From positions 930,001 to 994,000 of the forward strand of contig JAJQJQ010000052.1 in the NCBI GenBank assembly GCA_028622995.1: a stretch of 64,000 nucleotides of DNA, read 5' to 3'. Position numbers and translations under genes: made by a program. Every line of letters starts with the position of its first letter. Position 1 is the stretch's first letter. This stretch comes from Panagrolaimus kolymaensis (Eukaryota; Nematoda; Chromadorea; Rhabditida; Panagrolaimidae). The notes below the pieces were generated by a model that was not told the DNA's origin, made no database searches, and was given only the letters and a program-made list of their open reading frames with translations. Shown here one piece after another: positions 1-11,318 of this stretch.

Positions 1-1
1 T

Positions 2-1582
2 ATGTTTGCAGCTATGATGGCTTCAAGAATGCCGTTTCCGCCGCCGCCACCACCTGGAATGCCACCAATGGGACGATCATCTGGTTTTGTAACACCACAG
101 CCTCAAATGAATCAAGAACGATCTCAACCTGGAACGCCAAACACTCGAACTTTCATGCCACAAATGCCGCCTGGTGAATTTCTTCAATCTCCAATGAATC
201 GTAATGCTTCAATAGGATGTCCATCACCATGTGGAAGTACTGCTTCACGACGAACTCGAAAAGAAGGTATGCCTTCTCTTCGAACAATTACCGATTTCGC
301 TGTTGACCCATATGCTGGTTTTATGTCAAAAAAGGAACGTGAATGGTTAATCAAAATTCAACTTATACAATGTTTAGGTACCGGTGATAGATATAACGAT
401 GATTACTATTATACTGTAAGCTTTTACTTTTGGTTCCTATTTATTAAACATCTTACTTTTTAGCTGTGGAAGAAGAACAACACTCTTGAAAAGCGACCTG
501 ATGCATGGAAACAGCCAAAAATCAAATCAAGGTACTATAATTTGGAAGAAACATATCCATCAAATTATAATCCTCCATCATTTTCTGGTACTCTTGGAAA
601 GCCTACAAATGCTACAACATCGTTTCCCCGACAAGTAAGTGGTTGAATTAAAAGCTATTTAGTGTATAAGTAATATTGTAAAGTGTTTCAAGGTTCTTGA
701 TATTCAACCTGCTGAAGATGATGTTGAAAGTATCGTTGGAGGTTCATCCCGTGAAATAAACAAACGAAAACTTCGTACAATTTTACTTACCATTGAAAAT
801 GGATATTTGCTTCAACTTGAATGTGATGATCTTTTGCGTAAAGTTCCTACAGTCTCTTCTGATGAAGCGTAAGTTTTTCTTCAAACCTTATTCCTTGATT
901 ACTTTAACCTTTAGTTGTTTTAGTACCACCTTGTTAAATGAATTGTATTCAAAGCTTAATTCAATTTATCATACAACGATGGATGAAGCACATATTCCAA
1001 CAACAATGGTTATTACAAAAGGACGTCGTTTATGTATTCGCATTTTATCATTAGCTACTTCACCATTAAAAGCTCAAATTATATCGAATGTATTTAATAA
1101 TCTTAGAAAATATGCTAGAAAAGTTTCAATTTCTCCTCATTCTGATTTTATTCAAGCTGCTTTGAAAGCACTAATTGAAATTAAAGAACCTGATCTCAAA
1201 ATTTTCTTTGATAAAACTGATGCTGAACGGTTTCAAGATACTTTAGTTTATTCTAGCGTAAGTTTTCTTGTTTTTGGTTGTTTCTTTGGTATCTAATCAA
1301 TCCTTTTACTTTTTTTAGTTTTCTCAGAACTTATTCACGGCGTTATTGATCGCATGTGCTCGTCGTAAACTTCGTTTGGATGCATTTGTTTATGAATCGT
1401 CTGTCCTGAAATTCCTCAAAAGTGAACGAAAAATGTACAATGGACTTGGTAATTCATACAATGAAATCTTCACTGCTGATGATTTATCTCTTCTTAAAAC
1501 ATGGTTAGAAAATTCACCTCTTTGTTCTTCTGGAAATGTTGCTGGATGTTTCTTGATTTGTCTTCGTGAAAAGGATTGCTAA
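2..1582 (+). CDS. patr-1: PAT1-family mRNA decapping activator, 5' end outside window
   Basis: Five exons can be joined in phase: 2-415, 464-634, 693-868, 924-1257 and 1319-1582, with GTAAG/TTTAG-type introns of about 50-60 bp. The translation starts within a Pro/Met-rich low-complexity stretch. It continues into the conserved PAT1 block, where 'DPYAGFMSKKEREWLIKIQ' and 'DDYYYT' are the typical family signature, and then an alpha-helical C-terminal region of the kind that binds decapping and Lsm factors. PAT1 proteins (PATL1 in animals, patr-1 in C. elegans) act in cytoplasmic P-bodies to promote decapping of deadenylated mRNA. The N-terminal motif region lies upstream of base 1, so the gene is partial. 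No disabling changes are seen. The family assignment is firm; exon junctions are inferred from phase and splice consensus. Confidence 0.9.
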
Positions 1583-2016
1583 AGCGATACCATTGATTAT
1601 GGAAGTGAATGATCTTCTTCATCATCAACTTCCAGACTTGTTTCTTTTTATCTCATTTTTCTTTAAAAATGTTTTCTTTTTAATGTTTTTATGTCATATT
1701 TATAAAAAAATATATATTTTTGATGTCGGTGGTTGATTGTAAAGAAGCTATAATGTGTTTAAAACACACTTTGGTTATTTATTCGAGTTAAAGTTTTGTC
1801 TTCATTAGTGTCGTTGGACTTTGGATGTCAAAATGCGTGCTTGATTCGTGGTTCTGGCAAAATGCCATAAATAAGCTAAGATCAGTTATTCCAGTATTTT
1901 TGCGCTTGCTTACTTTTTTTTCTCGCGTCTTTTTTTGCTTGCTCGCGATTTTCCAAACATATTTTTCAAGTTTATCAATGCTAAGAAGAATCCCATCCAT
2001 TTTCAGGCTATTCAAG

Positions 2017-2312
2017 ATGAGTACTGCCCTTCGTTCTGTATGGAATCAAGTTGTTCAAACTAAACGTCTTTATATGAATCCTCATGAAGATTTTGGTATG
2101 ACATTTTTCTTTCATCTTTTGCTGCTTCCATTTAACATATGATTTTTTTAGGACGTGCAAATATCTTCCGTGCTGCAATTGGTACTTACTTTGGACTTTT
2201 CATGCTTTTCAAATGGAATTCAAGCCGAAAACAAAAAGCTCTCAAAGCTGTAAAAGTTTCCAAAAAGCACGAAATTGCTCAAGATGCTTTAGCTCGTGCT
2301 GGATTAGCCTAA
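2017..2312 (+). CDS. small single-pass membrane protein, DAPIT/ATP synthase subunit k-like
   Basis: Two exons (2017-2095 and 2152-2312) encode 79 residues. A probable spliced-leader acceptor (CATTTTCAG) lies about 10 bp upstream of the ATG, and an AATAAA signal lies at 2396-2401. The protein has an amphipathic N-terminus, a 'FGRANIFRAAIGTYFG' segment leading into one hydrophobic helix (about residues 30-47), and a Lys-rich tail. The G-R-A-N motif followed by a single helix recalls DAPIT/USMG5, a small inner-membrane subunit of mitochondrial ATP synthase, but the tail is longer than usual for that family. Function is inferred from this resemblance only. Another small respiratory-chain accessory subunit is the main alternative. 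Confidence 0.5.
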
Positions 2313-2519
2313 AACTTTTGATACTTGTGTGAAAGGTTTTTTAATAGCGTTTTGTAATGTAAAATTGAAATTTTCTTGATTGCTTTGAAAAGTGAAATAA
2401 AGTAGTTTATGTAAATTGTTTGCTTCGTTTTCATTTTTGTTTAGAGTTTGGTTCTCTTTTATTATTTTACACTCATTTTGCTACAAGAATCTTTCTAAAC
2501 AAACGTTTTTTAGAGCATC

Positions 2520-2974
2520 ATGGAAGTCGACGAAACACTAAAGCGTATTCAATCTCAAAAAGGTGTTACTGGTGTTATCATCATGGATAGTCTTGGTAAG
2601 ATTTTCTTTGTAATGATAAGGGTTATTTGTTCGCTGTTGATAAAATTGTGTACTCTGATTATAAATACTTTTGGAAAGTTCAGAAAACTTCTTTCTCTAT
2701 TTTCGAAACTTCGCGAACGCTTTTATTCAACTTTTCTTAATGATGCAATTTTTTGTTTTCAGGACGTTCAATAAGATCAACACTGGATGATGATGCAACT
2801 ACAAAACATACTGCTCTACTAAAACAACTATGTGATAAATCAAAAGCTGTGGTAAAAGAATTGGATTCTTCTAATGATATGTCGTTTTTTCGAATAAAAA
2901 CAAAGAAAAATGAGATTATGGTTGCTCCTGATAAGGATTATGTCGTCGCAGTGATTTACGAAAAAAGTTCATAA
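2520..2974 (+). CDS. dyrb-1: dynein light chain roadblock-type
   Basis: Exons 2520-2595 and 2763-2974 join in phase to a 95-residue protein, the usual length of the family. It carries the roadblock/LC7 hallmarks 'ETLKRIQSQKGVTGVIIMD' near the N-terminus and 'KKNEIMVAPDKDYVVAVI' near the C-terminus. Roadblock light chains form homodimers on the intermediate chains of cytoplasmic dynein and help attach cargo. TTTTTTAG lies 5 bp before the ATG and fits a spliced-leader acceptor. A poly(A) signal (AATAAA) lies at 3046-3051. The gene sits about 200 bp from each neighbour in the same orientation. Confidence 0.93.
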
Positions 2975-3180
2975 CAAAGTTGAAAAAAGTTGCGTCATTT
3001 ATTTTTTTGTGCATAATGTTTCTTATTTATTTTTTTCCATGTATCAATAAATTTTCTGTTTTACAATGTTTGATTTCAATGTTAGCTTCGAAGAAGTTTG
3101 ATAAACTTTGACTATTTCCCAATCGTTTTCTTTACACTTTTACCAACAAACTTTTTAGGTGTATTCAGCTCATATCAACT

Positions 3181-5209
3181 ATGTCGTGGTTATTTGGTAT
3201 GGGTTCTCAAAAACCTCAAGTTCCACCAGACTTTGCTCCTCCTCTTCCATCAGGTGGTGGTGATCCATCTAATCCTAATCAACAACAAGGAGGACAAGCT
3301 GGTGATGGTGCATCTCAAACCGGTTCCAAATCTTCATATTCGTTTGATTCAACTGCATTAGAACGTGCTGCAAAAGCTGCTAAAGAACTTGAACGTAATC
3401 CAAATGCTAAACAAGCGCTAGAATTATCTCGTTTACAAGAAATAACAAGGCATAAAGAAATGGAAGTTGAAACAAAACATATTGAAGAACGTATACAAGC
3501 AATGAAATCAGATTCTCAAAAGGTTGCTGAAGAAGAAAGAAGAAAGACCTTACATGAAGAAACAAAGCATGCTAGAACTGTTAGTTTTTTATTGGTTTGA
3601 TGAAGGACTGTTAATAATAATGGATTTTAGCGCGCTGACTATCAAGATCAACTTGCTCGTAAACGTCAAGAAGAAGAACTAGCAATGAAAGCTAGAATGC
3701 AAGAAGATGCATTACGTAAACAAGAAGAATCAGTAAAAAAACAAGAAGCACTCAGAAAGGCCACTATTGAACACGAACTTCAACTGCGTCATAAATATGA
3801 TCTTGAACGAATTGAAGCTGAAGTCAAAGCTAAAGCCAGAGCAGCTCGTGAAAATCGTGATGTCAATTTAGAACACCTTCGAGCATCAGAAGAAGAACGT
3901 CGTAAAACTATTATTGAACAAATCAAGTTTGTTTTTCATCCACTAATCCAATGATTGATTGAATGATGCTTTTTCAGGACAAGTGGTACTGTTATTGGTG
4001 CAGGCTTACAAGAATTTTTAACTGATAAAAAGAAAATTATTGCAACTGTTGGTGGATTAACTGCTTTAGCTGTTGGATGGTATACTGCTAAACGTGGAAC
4101 AGGTGTTGCTGCAAAATATATTGAAGCTAGAATGGGAAAACCATCATTGGTTCGTGAAACATCTCGTTTATCTCCAATTGAAACTCTCAAACATCCCATT
4201 CAAGTTGCTCGTCAAATCTTTCGCTCTAAAGAAGATCCTCTTAAAGGTGTTGTTCTAAATGTATGTTAATTTTTGGCTTGAATGATTGATGTAAAAGTTA
4301 TGATTTTTTTAGCCATCTCTTGAAGCTCGTCTTCGTGATATTGCCATTACAACGAAAAATACTAAACGCAATTATGGTCTATTTCGAAATGTTCTCTTCT
4401 ATGGTCCACCTGGTACGGGTAAAACTATGTTTGCTAAAAGTTTAGCTCGTCATTCTGGTCTTGATTATGCTATTCTTACTGGTGGTGATGTCGCGCCTAT
4501 GGGCAAAGATGGTGTATCTGCAATTCACAAAGTATTCGATTGGGCTGAATCATCTCGAAAAGGATTGGTATTATTTATTGATGAAGCTGATGCATTCTTG
4601 CGCAAACGTTCAACTGAACAAATTTCTGAAGATATGCGGGCTATGTTGAATGCATTCCTGTATCGTACTGGTGAACAATCACGAAAATTTATGTTAATTG
4701 TGGCATCAAATCAACCTGAACAATTTGATTGGGCTGTTAATGATCGATTGGATGAATTAGTGAACTTTGATTTACCTGGTCAACAAGAACGTGAACGCAT
4801 ACTTTTACAATATTTTAATCAATATATTGCAACTCCTGCTTTATCTGGTAGTCGACGACAACGTTTAAAATTAGCTGATTTTGATTGGGTTGAAAAAGTT
4901 AAACAAATTTCGCTTAAAACTGAAGGAATGTCTGGTCGTGAATTATCTAAACTTGTATTTGGTTGGCAAGCATCTGCATATGCTTCAGAAAATGGTGTAC
5001 TTACTGTTGAAATGATTGATCGAAATACAACTGAATCTATGAAACAACATGATCGTAAAATGAAATGGCTTGCTGCTGAACAATCGGTTATTCGTTCTAA
5101 AGGAGATGTAAGTTTTTTTAAATGTTTAATCTTTGTTTCCTTTTTTTATCGTTTACTTTTTTAGATTACAAGTGGACCACCTCGAGCTCCTCGTGATACT
5201 CCTGTTTGA
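3181..5209 (+). CDS. atad-3: ATAD3 mitochondrial AAA+ ATPase
   Basis: Five exons (3181-3579, 3631-3926, 3978-4260, 4313-5107, 5165-5209) give about 605 residues, the normal length for ATAD3. In order the protein shows a Pro/Gly/Gln-rich N-terminus, a long charged coiled coil (roughly residues 60-230), a hydrophobic transmembrane stretch (in '[14 protein letters not shown]'), and an AAA+ module with Walker A 'GPPGTGKT', Walker B '[12 protein letters not shown]' and sensor '[16 protein letters not shown]'. ATAD3 is an inner-membrane protein that organises mitochondrial nucleoids, membrane contacts and cholesterol transfer, and is essential in C. elegans. The first intron uses GTTAGT. A poly(A) signal (AATAAA) is at 5295-5300. 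No anomalies are seen. Confidence 0.96.
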
Positions 5210-6165
5210 TGATTTATGATTTCAACCTTAGAATAGATTTAATTAGATTGTTATTATTAGGTTGTTGTTTTGTTGTTGAAATATTTTTATTTCTAATAAA
5301 GTGCCTTATTTATTTGTATTGTTTTTTGTTGTTGTTGCTGTATGCCTTTAGACATTACAATATCTTATGAAAGCTTTGCACCGACATATACTCGTTAACA
5401 TAAGGATGATTTATATTTGCTGAACGGATTTGATGATTTTTAACATAGATGTTTTGGGTTTTATTTCTTAAAAGATTGCTGCGTTCATATTCAATGGAAG
5501 ATCCATGCAACGATTGAATAGGGCATAGTTTATAATAATTTTTTCAACCTTTTTATTTGATAATTCTTCAACACATTATGTAACAATTATTTTTAAAGCG
5601 CTATTGAGTTGGGTTTCAAAGATTCGAAGAATAGTAAAAGCCCCATACATGATTCCAACGAAGTGAAAATATTTCTTATTCAAATTAAAACCATTTTGAA
5701 CCACGAGACATTGTAAATTCGGGGAAGCTTCTTTGTTTATTTAAGTTCTTCAGATTGACCAATGAAAGAGGAAGAAATTAATGTTGGAAAAGAAGAGAGG
5801 AGTGTGATTCTTTTGCATAACTATTACTACCAGTGACAGTCTGATCGCTAGTTTTTTTTGCTCAATGAAAAAAAAGGAAGAAAAAAGGATGCTCATTTTT
5901 TTTTTGTGGAATGGTGACAGCCATTTTTGACCACACATGCAAAAAGAGTCAATCCCGCCGCATTTATTTTTCTTCTCGATTTTTTTATGCGCAAATGAAA
6001 GTAAAAAATGGAACATGAAACTTTTTTTTTTGAATGCAAAAAGTTGCAAATAAGAAAAGTTAATATTGCAACAACAAACATGAATAACGCTTTTTTTTAA
6101 ATATGGTAGATTTATAAAAGTGTAGTGAAATGTTTTATTTTACGATTTTCGAAAGAACAAAGCTG
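5210..6165. other. intergenic, AT-rich, no gene recognised
   Basis: This stretch between the ATAD3 3' end and the MULE holds the ATAD3 3' UTR and homopolymer A/T runs. The open frames on the minus strand around 5750-6080 are composed of Phe/Lys/Ser runs from those homopolymers, with no recognisable motif. Confidence 0.6.
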
Positions 6166-6174
6166 CAAAAATGT
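6166..6174. repeat. putative 9-bp target site duplication, left (CAAAAATGT)
   Basis: Identical to 9236-9244 on the other side of the MULE. It is AT-rich, so chance identity is possible. Confidence 0.5.
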
Positions 6175-6182
6175 GGGAAAAA

Positions 6183-6406
6183 CCCAACTCGTGTTATCCC
6201 ACCTCGTGTTATCCCAACTCGTGCGAACTACCCAACTCGTGCAAAAAAGTTCCCAAATCGTGCAAAAAAAAACTACCCAACTCGTGCAATTTTTTTGCGG
6301 TTTTAGACCTAACTCGTGCAATCCCAACTCGTGCCAAAAAAACACCCAACTCGTGCAAAAAACTACCCAACTCGTGCAAAAAAGTGCCCAACTCGTGCAA
6401 AAAAAG
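6183..6406 (+). repeat. MULE left terminal inverted repeat made of 11 'AACTCGTGC' units
   Basis: Eleven copies of CCCAACTCGTG(C/T), including three variants (CCCACCTCGTG, CCCAAATCGTG, CCTAACTCGTG), are separated by A-rich spacers of variable length. The array is mirrored at the right end. Iterated subterminal motifs of this kind usually bind the transposase. Confidence 0.85.
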
Positions 6407-6851
6407 TTTTAATTTTTGAATGAAAAAACATCAACAGTGTTTCCCAATTGCACAATTTTTACGATCCATAGCACTTCCATATGGATTGCATTTTATTGAA
6501 TTTGCTATTAAATCTTCAGAATTATTGTTTGCAAAGGTTTATGCAATTATTTATGGATTTAAAAATGCTTTTGTTAACTTGTTTGTTTTTTTGAAAAAAT
6601 AAAAGTGAATTTTTGATGTTTTATGAAAATTAATTGGAATACAAGAAAAGAAAAATTAAAGCAAATTAAAGCGGGGATTAAATTGTATTGGTGTTGGTTG
6701 TTCCAGTTTTTAATCGTTTATTTTGGAATTAAGTTTTTACTTGTTTAGGAGTTATACCCTAACTTTCGGCCAATTCTTCTCTTTGATGAGGCGATAGAAA
6801 ATATTTTCCATCGTTGCAAGCTAAAAAACAGCAAAATGCTTATATTTTGGT

Positions 6852-8800
6852 TTGTGTTATTCTTGGTTTCGAATGGATATTTCCATGGCTGAATCAGACA
6901 TTTTTTGGCGCCATTTTTTCTCTTTGAGTTTTTCTAAAACTGTACTTCAGAATTGCTTTTGCTTTGAGTGTTTTTCACTTCTTCAATTTGTATTAGAGTC
7001 CTTAAAAATAATAAATGATTCATTTCAACGTCTTCCTGCTCGAAAATTATTCACCCAGAGGATTGGTAATGCTAACAAATTTGTAACACCTCATGAGGAC
7101 GATAACAATCTTTGTTATACATGGACATTGTATTCTAATAATAATGGTAAGCAATCTTTTGCATGTTCTTTGTGCCGATCAATCAAGGATAAAACCAAAT
7201 GTGGTTCAAAGCTACCAATTGCTAAACGTGGTGCTGCTTCTAATGTCTGGATTGTTCATCCAACTGATCCTGATGTCCATCAACTTCATTTCTGTCAAGC
7301 GCGTCCATTATCCGAAGTTCGTGCCGAAGAGAGCCGAAGAAATGCTCAAAATAATCTATTTAAAAATAATGGCACGGCTGCTGGTGCAATAAAAACTCTT
7401 GGAAGAGATATTACTGTTAGATATGCTCGAATGGAACAACGTAAGTTTTTATTTTTATTCACCCATTTACATTTGATTTTTAGAGCAGAAACAAGAAATT
7501 CGAGCTCATTGTATGGGAAACAAACCAGCTACTTTGAAAGCATTAAGAAATGCTCGAAGAAAGAGATTTCCAAAGCTCAGTTCAATTGATGATCTTATGT
7601 CTCCTGAAAATATCAAATATTCATGGACATTCAAGTCTGAACAACTGGACGTACCCGAAGAAGAACAAGAACTTTTATTACAATTCTTTGACAATGACTT
7701 TGCTTTATTTATGTCAAATGCTCAAATACAACGATTTCCACAAGCTGAAGAACATTTTGCCGACGGTACTTTCAAGTTTTCACCTCAACAGTATGTTCAG
7801 ATCTACAGAATCTTTGGGCTTTTCCGCAAAACGCAATGTTTTCCGCTTGCTACAGTTTTATTAAAACGGAAGGATGTTCGTACGTACACTAAAGTGTTTC
7901 GAAAAAGTAAGTTTTATTATTTTGTTTTCATTAATTTTAATTTATGGCAATTTAGTCTTTGAACTTGTTAATGTCAGATTAGAAAATTATCGACCGAAGT
8001 TTATTCATTTTGATTATGAGCAAGCAGCTGTAAAAGCTTATGTTTCTGTCTTCGGTGACCAAATAAAACCTAAAGTATGTTCCTTCCATTGCAAACAGGC
8101 ACTCATCAGACAAATTGTAAGTTTTCCCTTTTATTAACATTATTAAATATTTAATTTTTCAGGGCCAACTTCATGTTACAAATCTCTACAGAAATAATGA
8201 CCTGTTTAACAATTTTTGCACTAAACTTGGTGGTTTACAGCTATTGAAAACTCGCCATCATTTCGAAGCTAAAGATTATTTGCTGAGAATTGCTGCTAAA
8301 CTTGATCGTGAAGAAACCATTCCTGCTGGTACCTCTGATACTGCTCGTCAATTAGTTGAATATTTTTTGTAAGTTTTTTTTACTATAATTCTTTTACTGT
8401 AAATTCTTTTTACAGCAATAATTTGGTTCACGGTCCATGCGGTCAGCATTTTTTCTCTTTGTATAAAGTGGTCACAAATAGAACTTCTAACTATGCTGAG
8501 GCTTATCATTCAAAGCAGCACTATTCTTATGAACAAAAGAAATCAAGTCTCGGAGAATGGATAGTCAATTTTAGAGAAAAACAAAACGAAGAAGACAAAA
8601 AGCTAGAGGCAATTATGAATGGTTTAGATCGACCTAGATTGCCTGAAAGAAAAACTGCTGAAGCAGATAGAAGAATCAAAAAAGAAAAGAAAAAGTTCGA
8701 AGCTGCTATGGAAGATGAAAGTATCCAAGAAATTGATGAAATTTATGACAAGTATTTGCACCGTTTTGGAAAGCTTTTGGGCTACAGTTCTAATTATTAA
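6852..8800 (+). CDS. MULE transposase with N-terminal FLYWCH-like zinc finger
   Basis: Five exons (6852-7440, 7484-7906, 7956-8116, 8163-8368, 8416-8800) join in phase to about 587 residues without a stop. An N-terminal zinc-binding segment has CSLC followed by HQLHFC, spaced like a FLYWCH or related DNA-binding finger. The MULE transposase core follows: 'FADGTFKFSP' carries the first catalytic Asp, 'FIHFDYEQAA' the second, and 'VCSFHCKQAL' is the conserved C/H motif of the family. The C-terminus is a charged helical tail. The enzyme would excise and reintegrate the element by binding its terminal motif arrays. The true start is uncertain: ATGs at 6852, 6873 and 6885 are all possible, and a 5' intron may be present. 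Confidence 0.85.
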
Positions 8801-9027
8801 TTTTGTTGTGCTTTCACATTTTTTTATTGTTTTAATTATTTGGAATTGTTTCTTTTTTAATAATATTGTTGAATTTTGATTGTTTTATTGTTGTTCTTGT
8901 TATGTGTGTTTTGGTAAAAAAATCATTTTTGTCAATAAATAATTGTTTAAAAAAGCTTTGAAATATTGAAGAATAAGATTTTGTTTTTGTTTTCCATAAA
9001 AATCCATAAGAAAAAGCCTATGGATCA
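8801..9027. other. MULE 3' UTR and spacer
   Basis: AT-rich sequence between the transposase stop and the right inverted repeat. Nothing else is recognised. Confidence 0.5.
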
Positions 9028-9228
9028 TTTTTTGCACGAGTTGGGTGTTTTTTGCACGAGTTGGGTGTTTTTTTGGCACGAGTTGGGATTGCACGAGTTA
9101 GGTCTAAAACCGCAAAAAAATTGCACGAGTTGGGTAGTTTTTTTTTGCACGAGTTGGGCACTTTTTTGCACGAGTTGGGTAGTTCGCACGAGTTGGGATA
9201 ACACGAGTTGGGATAACACGAGTTGGGT
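9028..9228 (-). repeat. MULE right terminal inverted repeat made of 10 'GCACGAGTTGGG' units
   Basis: Ten copies of the complement motif occur in the same order and spacing as the left array. The one-unit length difference between ends suggests loss or gain of a single unit by replication slippage. Confidence 0.85.
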
Positions 9229-9235
9229 AGCAGTC

Positions 9236-9244
9236 CAAAAATGT
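9236..9244. repeat. putative 9-bp target site duplication, right (CAAAAATGT)
   Basis: Partner of 6166-6174; see the MULE entry. Confidence 0.5.
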
Positions 9245-9345
9245 AAGTTTTGTTTTTGCCTTTTTTATTCCTGTTTTACAAATGAAGGACACGGTTATTT
9301 TTTTGTTGTTATTAAAAATGATTTATTAAATTTGCTCACGAAGAA

Positions 9346-9733
9346 TTACATTTGAAAATCAGCACGCATAGCTTTGTCCAAGGATCGACGAAGTTTGAGA
9401 AGATCCCATTCAATGAAATTTGAGATGTGTTCCAAAGCATTTGCAACTTCAAGAGCTTCCACTTCGATGACGATGAAGTCCGATGGTTTGTATGTTGGAC
9501 GAGTTGTTGGAGGTTCAGGTTGAATGGGTGACAAGTATTTTGATTTATCGAGAAGTCCTTCAGCTTCTAACAAATCTTCTTTGATGTGCCCGTGTTCGCT
9601 TATAAGCTTTCGACCTTCATTGATTTTAAAGAACAATTCATTTCGACGATTATTAGCAGCATAGATGATTCCACGAAGGTCTTGCATTGATTGAATTAAT
9701 TCATAAACTTTATCAACCACTTCTAAAATTAAT
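9346..9733 (-). CDS. unknown helical protein, terminal exon
   Basis: On the minus strand an open frame follows a good acceptor (TAATTTTAG ending at 9734) and stops at 9346. It encodes roughly 125 residues, rich in charged helical residues, with a Pro/Thr linker in the middle (PEPPTTRPTYKP). The first in-frame ATG lies about 10 codons into the exon. I could not join it in phase to the exons upstream, so it is either SL trans-spliced or the last exon of a longer gene. No family is recognised. Confidence 0.45.
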
Positions 9734-10091
9734 TATGTTTTAGAGAAGTATATTTTATTAAGATTTTTTAAAATTTATTTTTAGTTTAAAAATGGGGAGA
9801 ATTTAAGGGTTATGTGTTAAGAAAGTGTAAATGTTGGGACCGGACATGCCAGCACTGAAGTAAATTACTTTCTCGGTGGTCTTGTCGATGTCTTTGTTTT
9901 TTACAAGTAACTTTTACAGAAACCATCAAATTGATCCTTCCTTCCATTTTCGCGTTCGATATCAATTTTTTTGTTAGGAATCGTTAAGCGAATAGTTTTG
10001 AATCTGCCAGAGGAGAATAAAGCCAAGTTTCGAGACTGTGACTGAATTTCCGAGTGGACCGATTGAAACATTCATTGATGTAGAGCTTAAG
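9734..10091 (-). other. possible additional minus-strand exons, unresolved
   Basis: A minus-strand frame starting at an ATG near 10050 runs about 54 codons. It can be extended across a 49-bp GTAAAA...TTACTTCAG intron to a short terminal exon ending in an NPF-free Thr/Asn-rich tail. It may be a small gene or a relic of the neighbour. Nothing is recognised by motif. Confidence 0.2.
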
Positions 10092-11318
10092 TCATCCTGA
10101 AAAATGATATCTATAATATTTTAACATTATTATTATTTTTCCAAACAACAAACAAACCTTTCATTCCATGTTCATCAGCTTTGAAGTACTCTTTTGCACG
10201 TTCGATCCAAGTTGTTGTATAAGTTTGGTCCAATGGTTTCTTTTCAAATCCCATTCCAATGCCATTCAACCACGATACATCCAATTTCATTAAACTTTGA
10301 ATTGCTTCATTCAATACGTTATGATTGGGACTAAAATTTAAAAAATATTTAACTTTCTTCGCAGCTTAAACGAACTTCTTTCGATTCATCATGTACCAAC
10401 ATAGAAACCCATAAAAGTTCCATAGCTTTCTTTCAACTTCTTTGACATAATTTACAGCATCCAAATGAGTGATAATTGGAGCAGTTATGTATGATGATGA
10501 TGGCGTAAGTTCAAATAATGAAACACCGAAATTTGTTTCTGTTCTTTTGGGCTCATTATCACCAAACGAAGAATCACCATCCATACATCCACGACCTTCA
10601 TTACCTTCAGTTCCTTCCATTGGCTGTGTTCTATCTGTTTCTTTTTGAGTTGCTTCAACTCTACCTTCATAATCTTCTGTATCCATGCTTCTTACTGATG
10701 TTTCATGAGCTGTAACAACTCCACCTTCTTTTTCCAAGCTGCTTTGCGTTTTGTCTGTTTCTTGTTGAGTTGCTTCAACTCCACCTTCTGCATCCATGCT
10801 TTGCGTTTTATCAGTTTCTTGTTGAGTTGAATCAACATTATCCAAAATTTGAGCCATGAAGCTTCGATTTGATTGAACATCAAAATCATATCCATTATCA
10901 TCACCACCATCACTTCGAACAATATCATTTGTTGCATGATCCGGAGTAACAACATCAACTGTTGCACCGCCGTCAGCATTTCGAGTTGCTTTGCATGTTT
11001 TCTTGTGAGGATTAGACTTCAGAACTTCAAGATGAACATTAATAGCATGCCAATCCTTTAATTCAGTGTTGATGGTTGTTGGACAACTAAAATTTATATT
11101 TTAAAAAGAAATGCACAACAATAATTAAAAGCTTACGATGGACATATCCATGTAAGAGTTTTCTTACGATCACATTTGTGGTAAAACAAGAAACCGTCAT
11201 AATTTAAACGAAAACCCTTTTTGCCATTGCCTCTGGTGATTTCTTCAGTAACATCATGTCCTGTAACAAAAATTATTTAAACAAAAAAATTTTTAAATTA
11301 AAGCGTACCAAAAGTCAT
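10092..11318 (-). CDS. FLYWCH zinc-finger protein with acidic Gln/Thr repeats
   Basis: The minus-strand exons 11309-11318, 11137-11260, 10409-11086 and 10158-10330, plus a terminal 5-nt coding stub at 10092-10096, join in phase to about 329 residues. If the last two introns are retained, the frame instead stops at 10366. Residues about 20-80 form a FLYWCH-type finger: aromatic 'GFLFYHKC', then 'TWICPSC' and an 'H-A-I-N-V-H' pair. In other proteins this fold binds DNA. An acidic middle contains degenerate repeats of a Q-Q-E-T-D-K-T-Q unit. The C-terminal part is helical and not recognised. FLYWCH genes in nematodes can act as repressors of microRNA genes, but that role is not shown here. Its closeness to a MULE with a similar finger is notable. 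Confidence 0.6.

Larger units (their letters stand above)
6175..9235 (+). mobile_element. Mutator-like (MULE) DNA transposon with intact-looking transposase
   Basis: Two inverted arrays of a 12-bp-like motif (cccaactcgtgc and complement), at 6183-6406 and 9028-9228, bracket a single transposase gene. The arrays align with each other as long terminal inverted repeats, including the same internal tract (poly-T, GCGG, TTTTAGA). A 9-bp direct repeat, CAAAAATGT, lies at 6166-6174 and 9236-9244, the target duplication length expected for MULEs. Taking it as the TSD leaves 8 terminal bases at each end that do not match each other (GGGAAAAA versus GACTGCTA), so the exact ends are uncertain. The element could be autonomous. 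Confidence 0.8.

Noticed and set aside
1788..2015. 75-residue minus-strand frame between PAT1 and the DAPIT-like gene
   Set aside because: It lies in the intergenic and leader region of plus-strand genes, with no motif and no acceptor.
6112..6419. Open frames in the MULE inverted repeats with repeated 'NSC' or 'HELG' words
   Set aside because: They are translations of the repeated AACTCGTGC motif in different frames.
6420..6602. 60-residue open frame just inside the left MULE end
   Set aside because: No recognisable motif and no splice or leader signal. Short hydrophobic frames are common in this AT-rich DNA.
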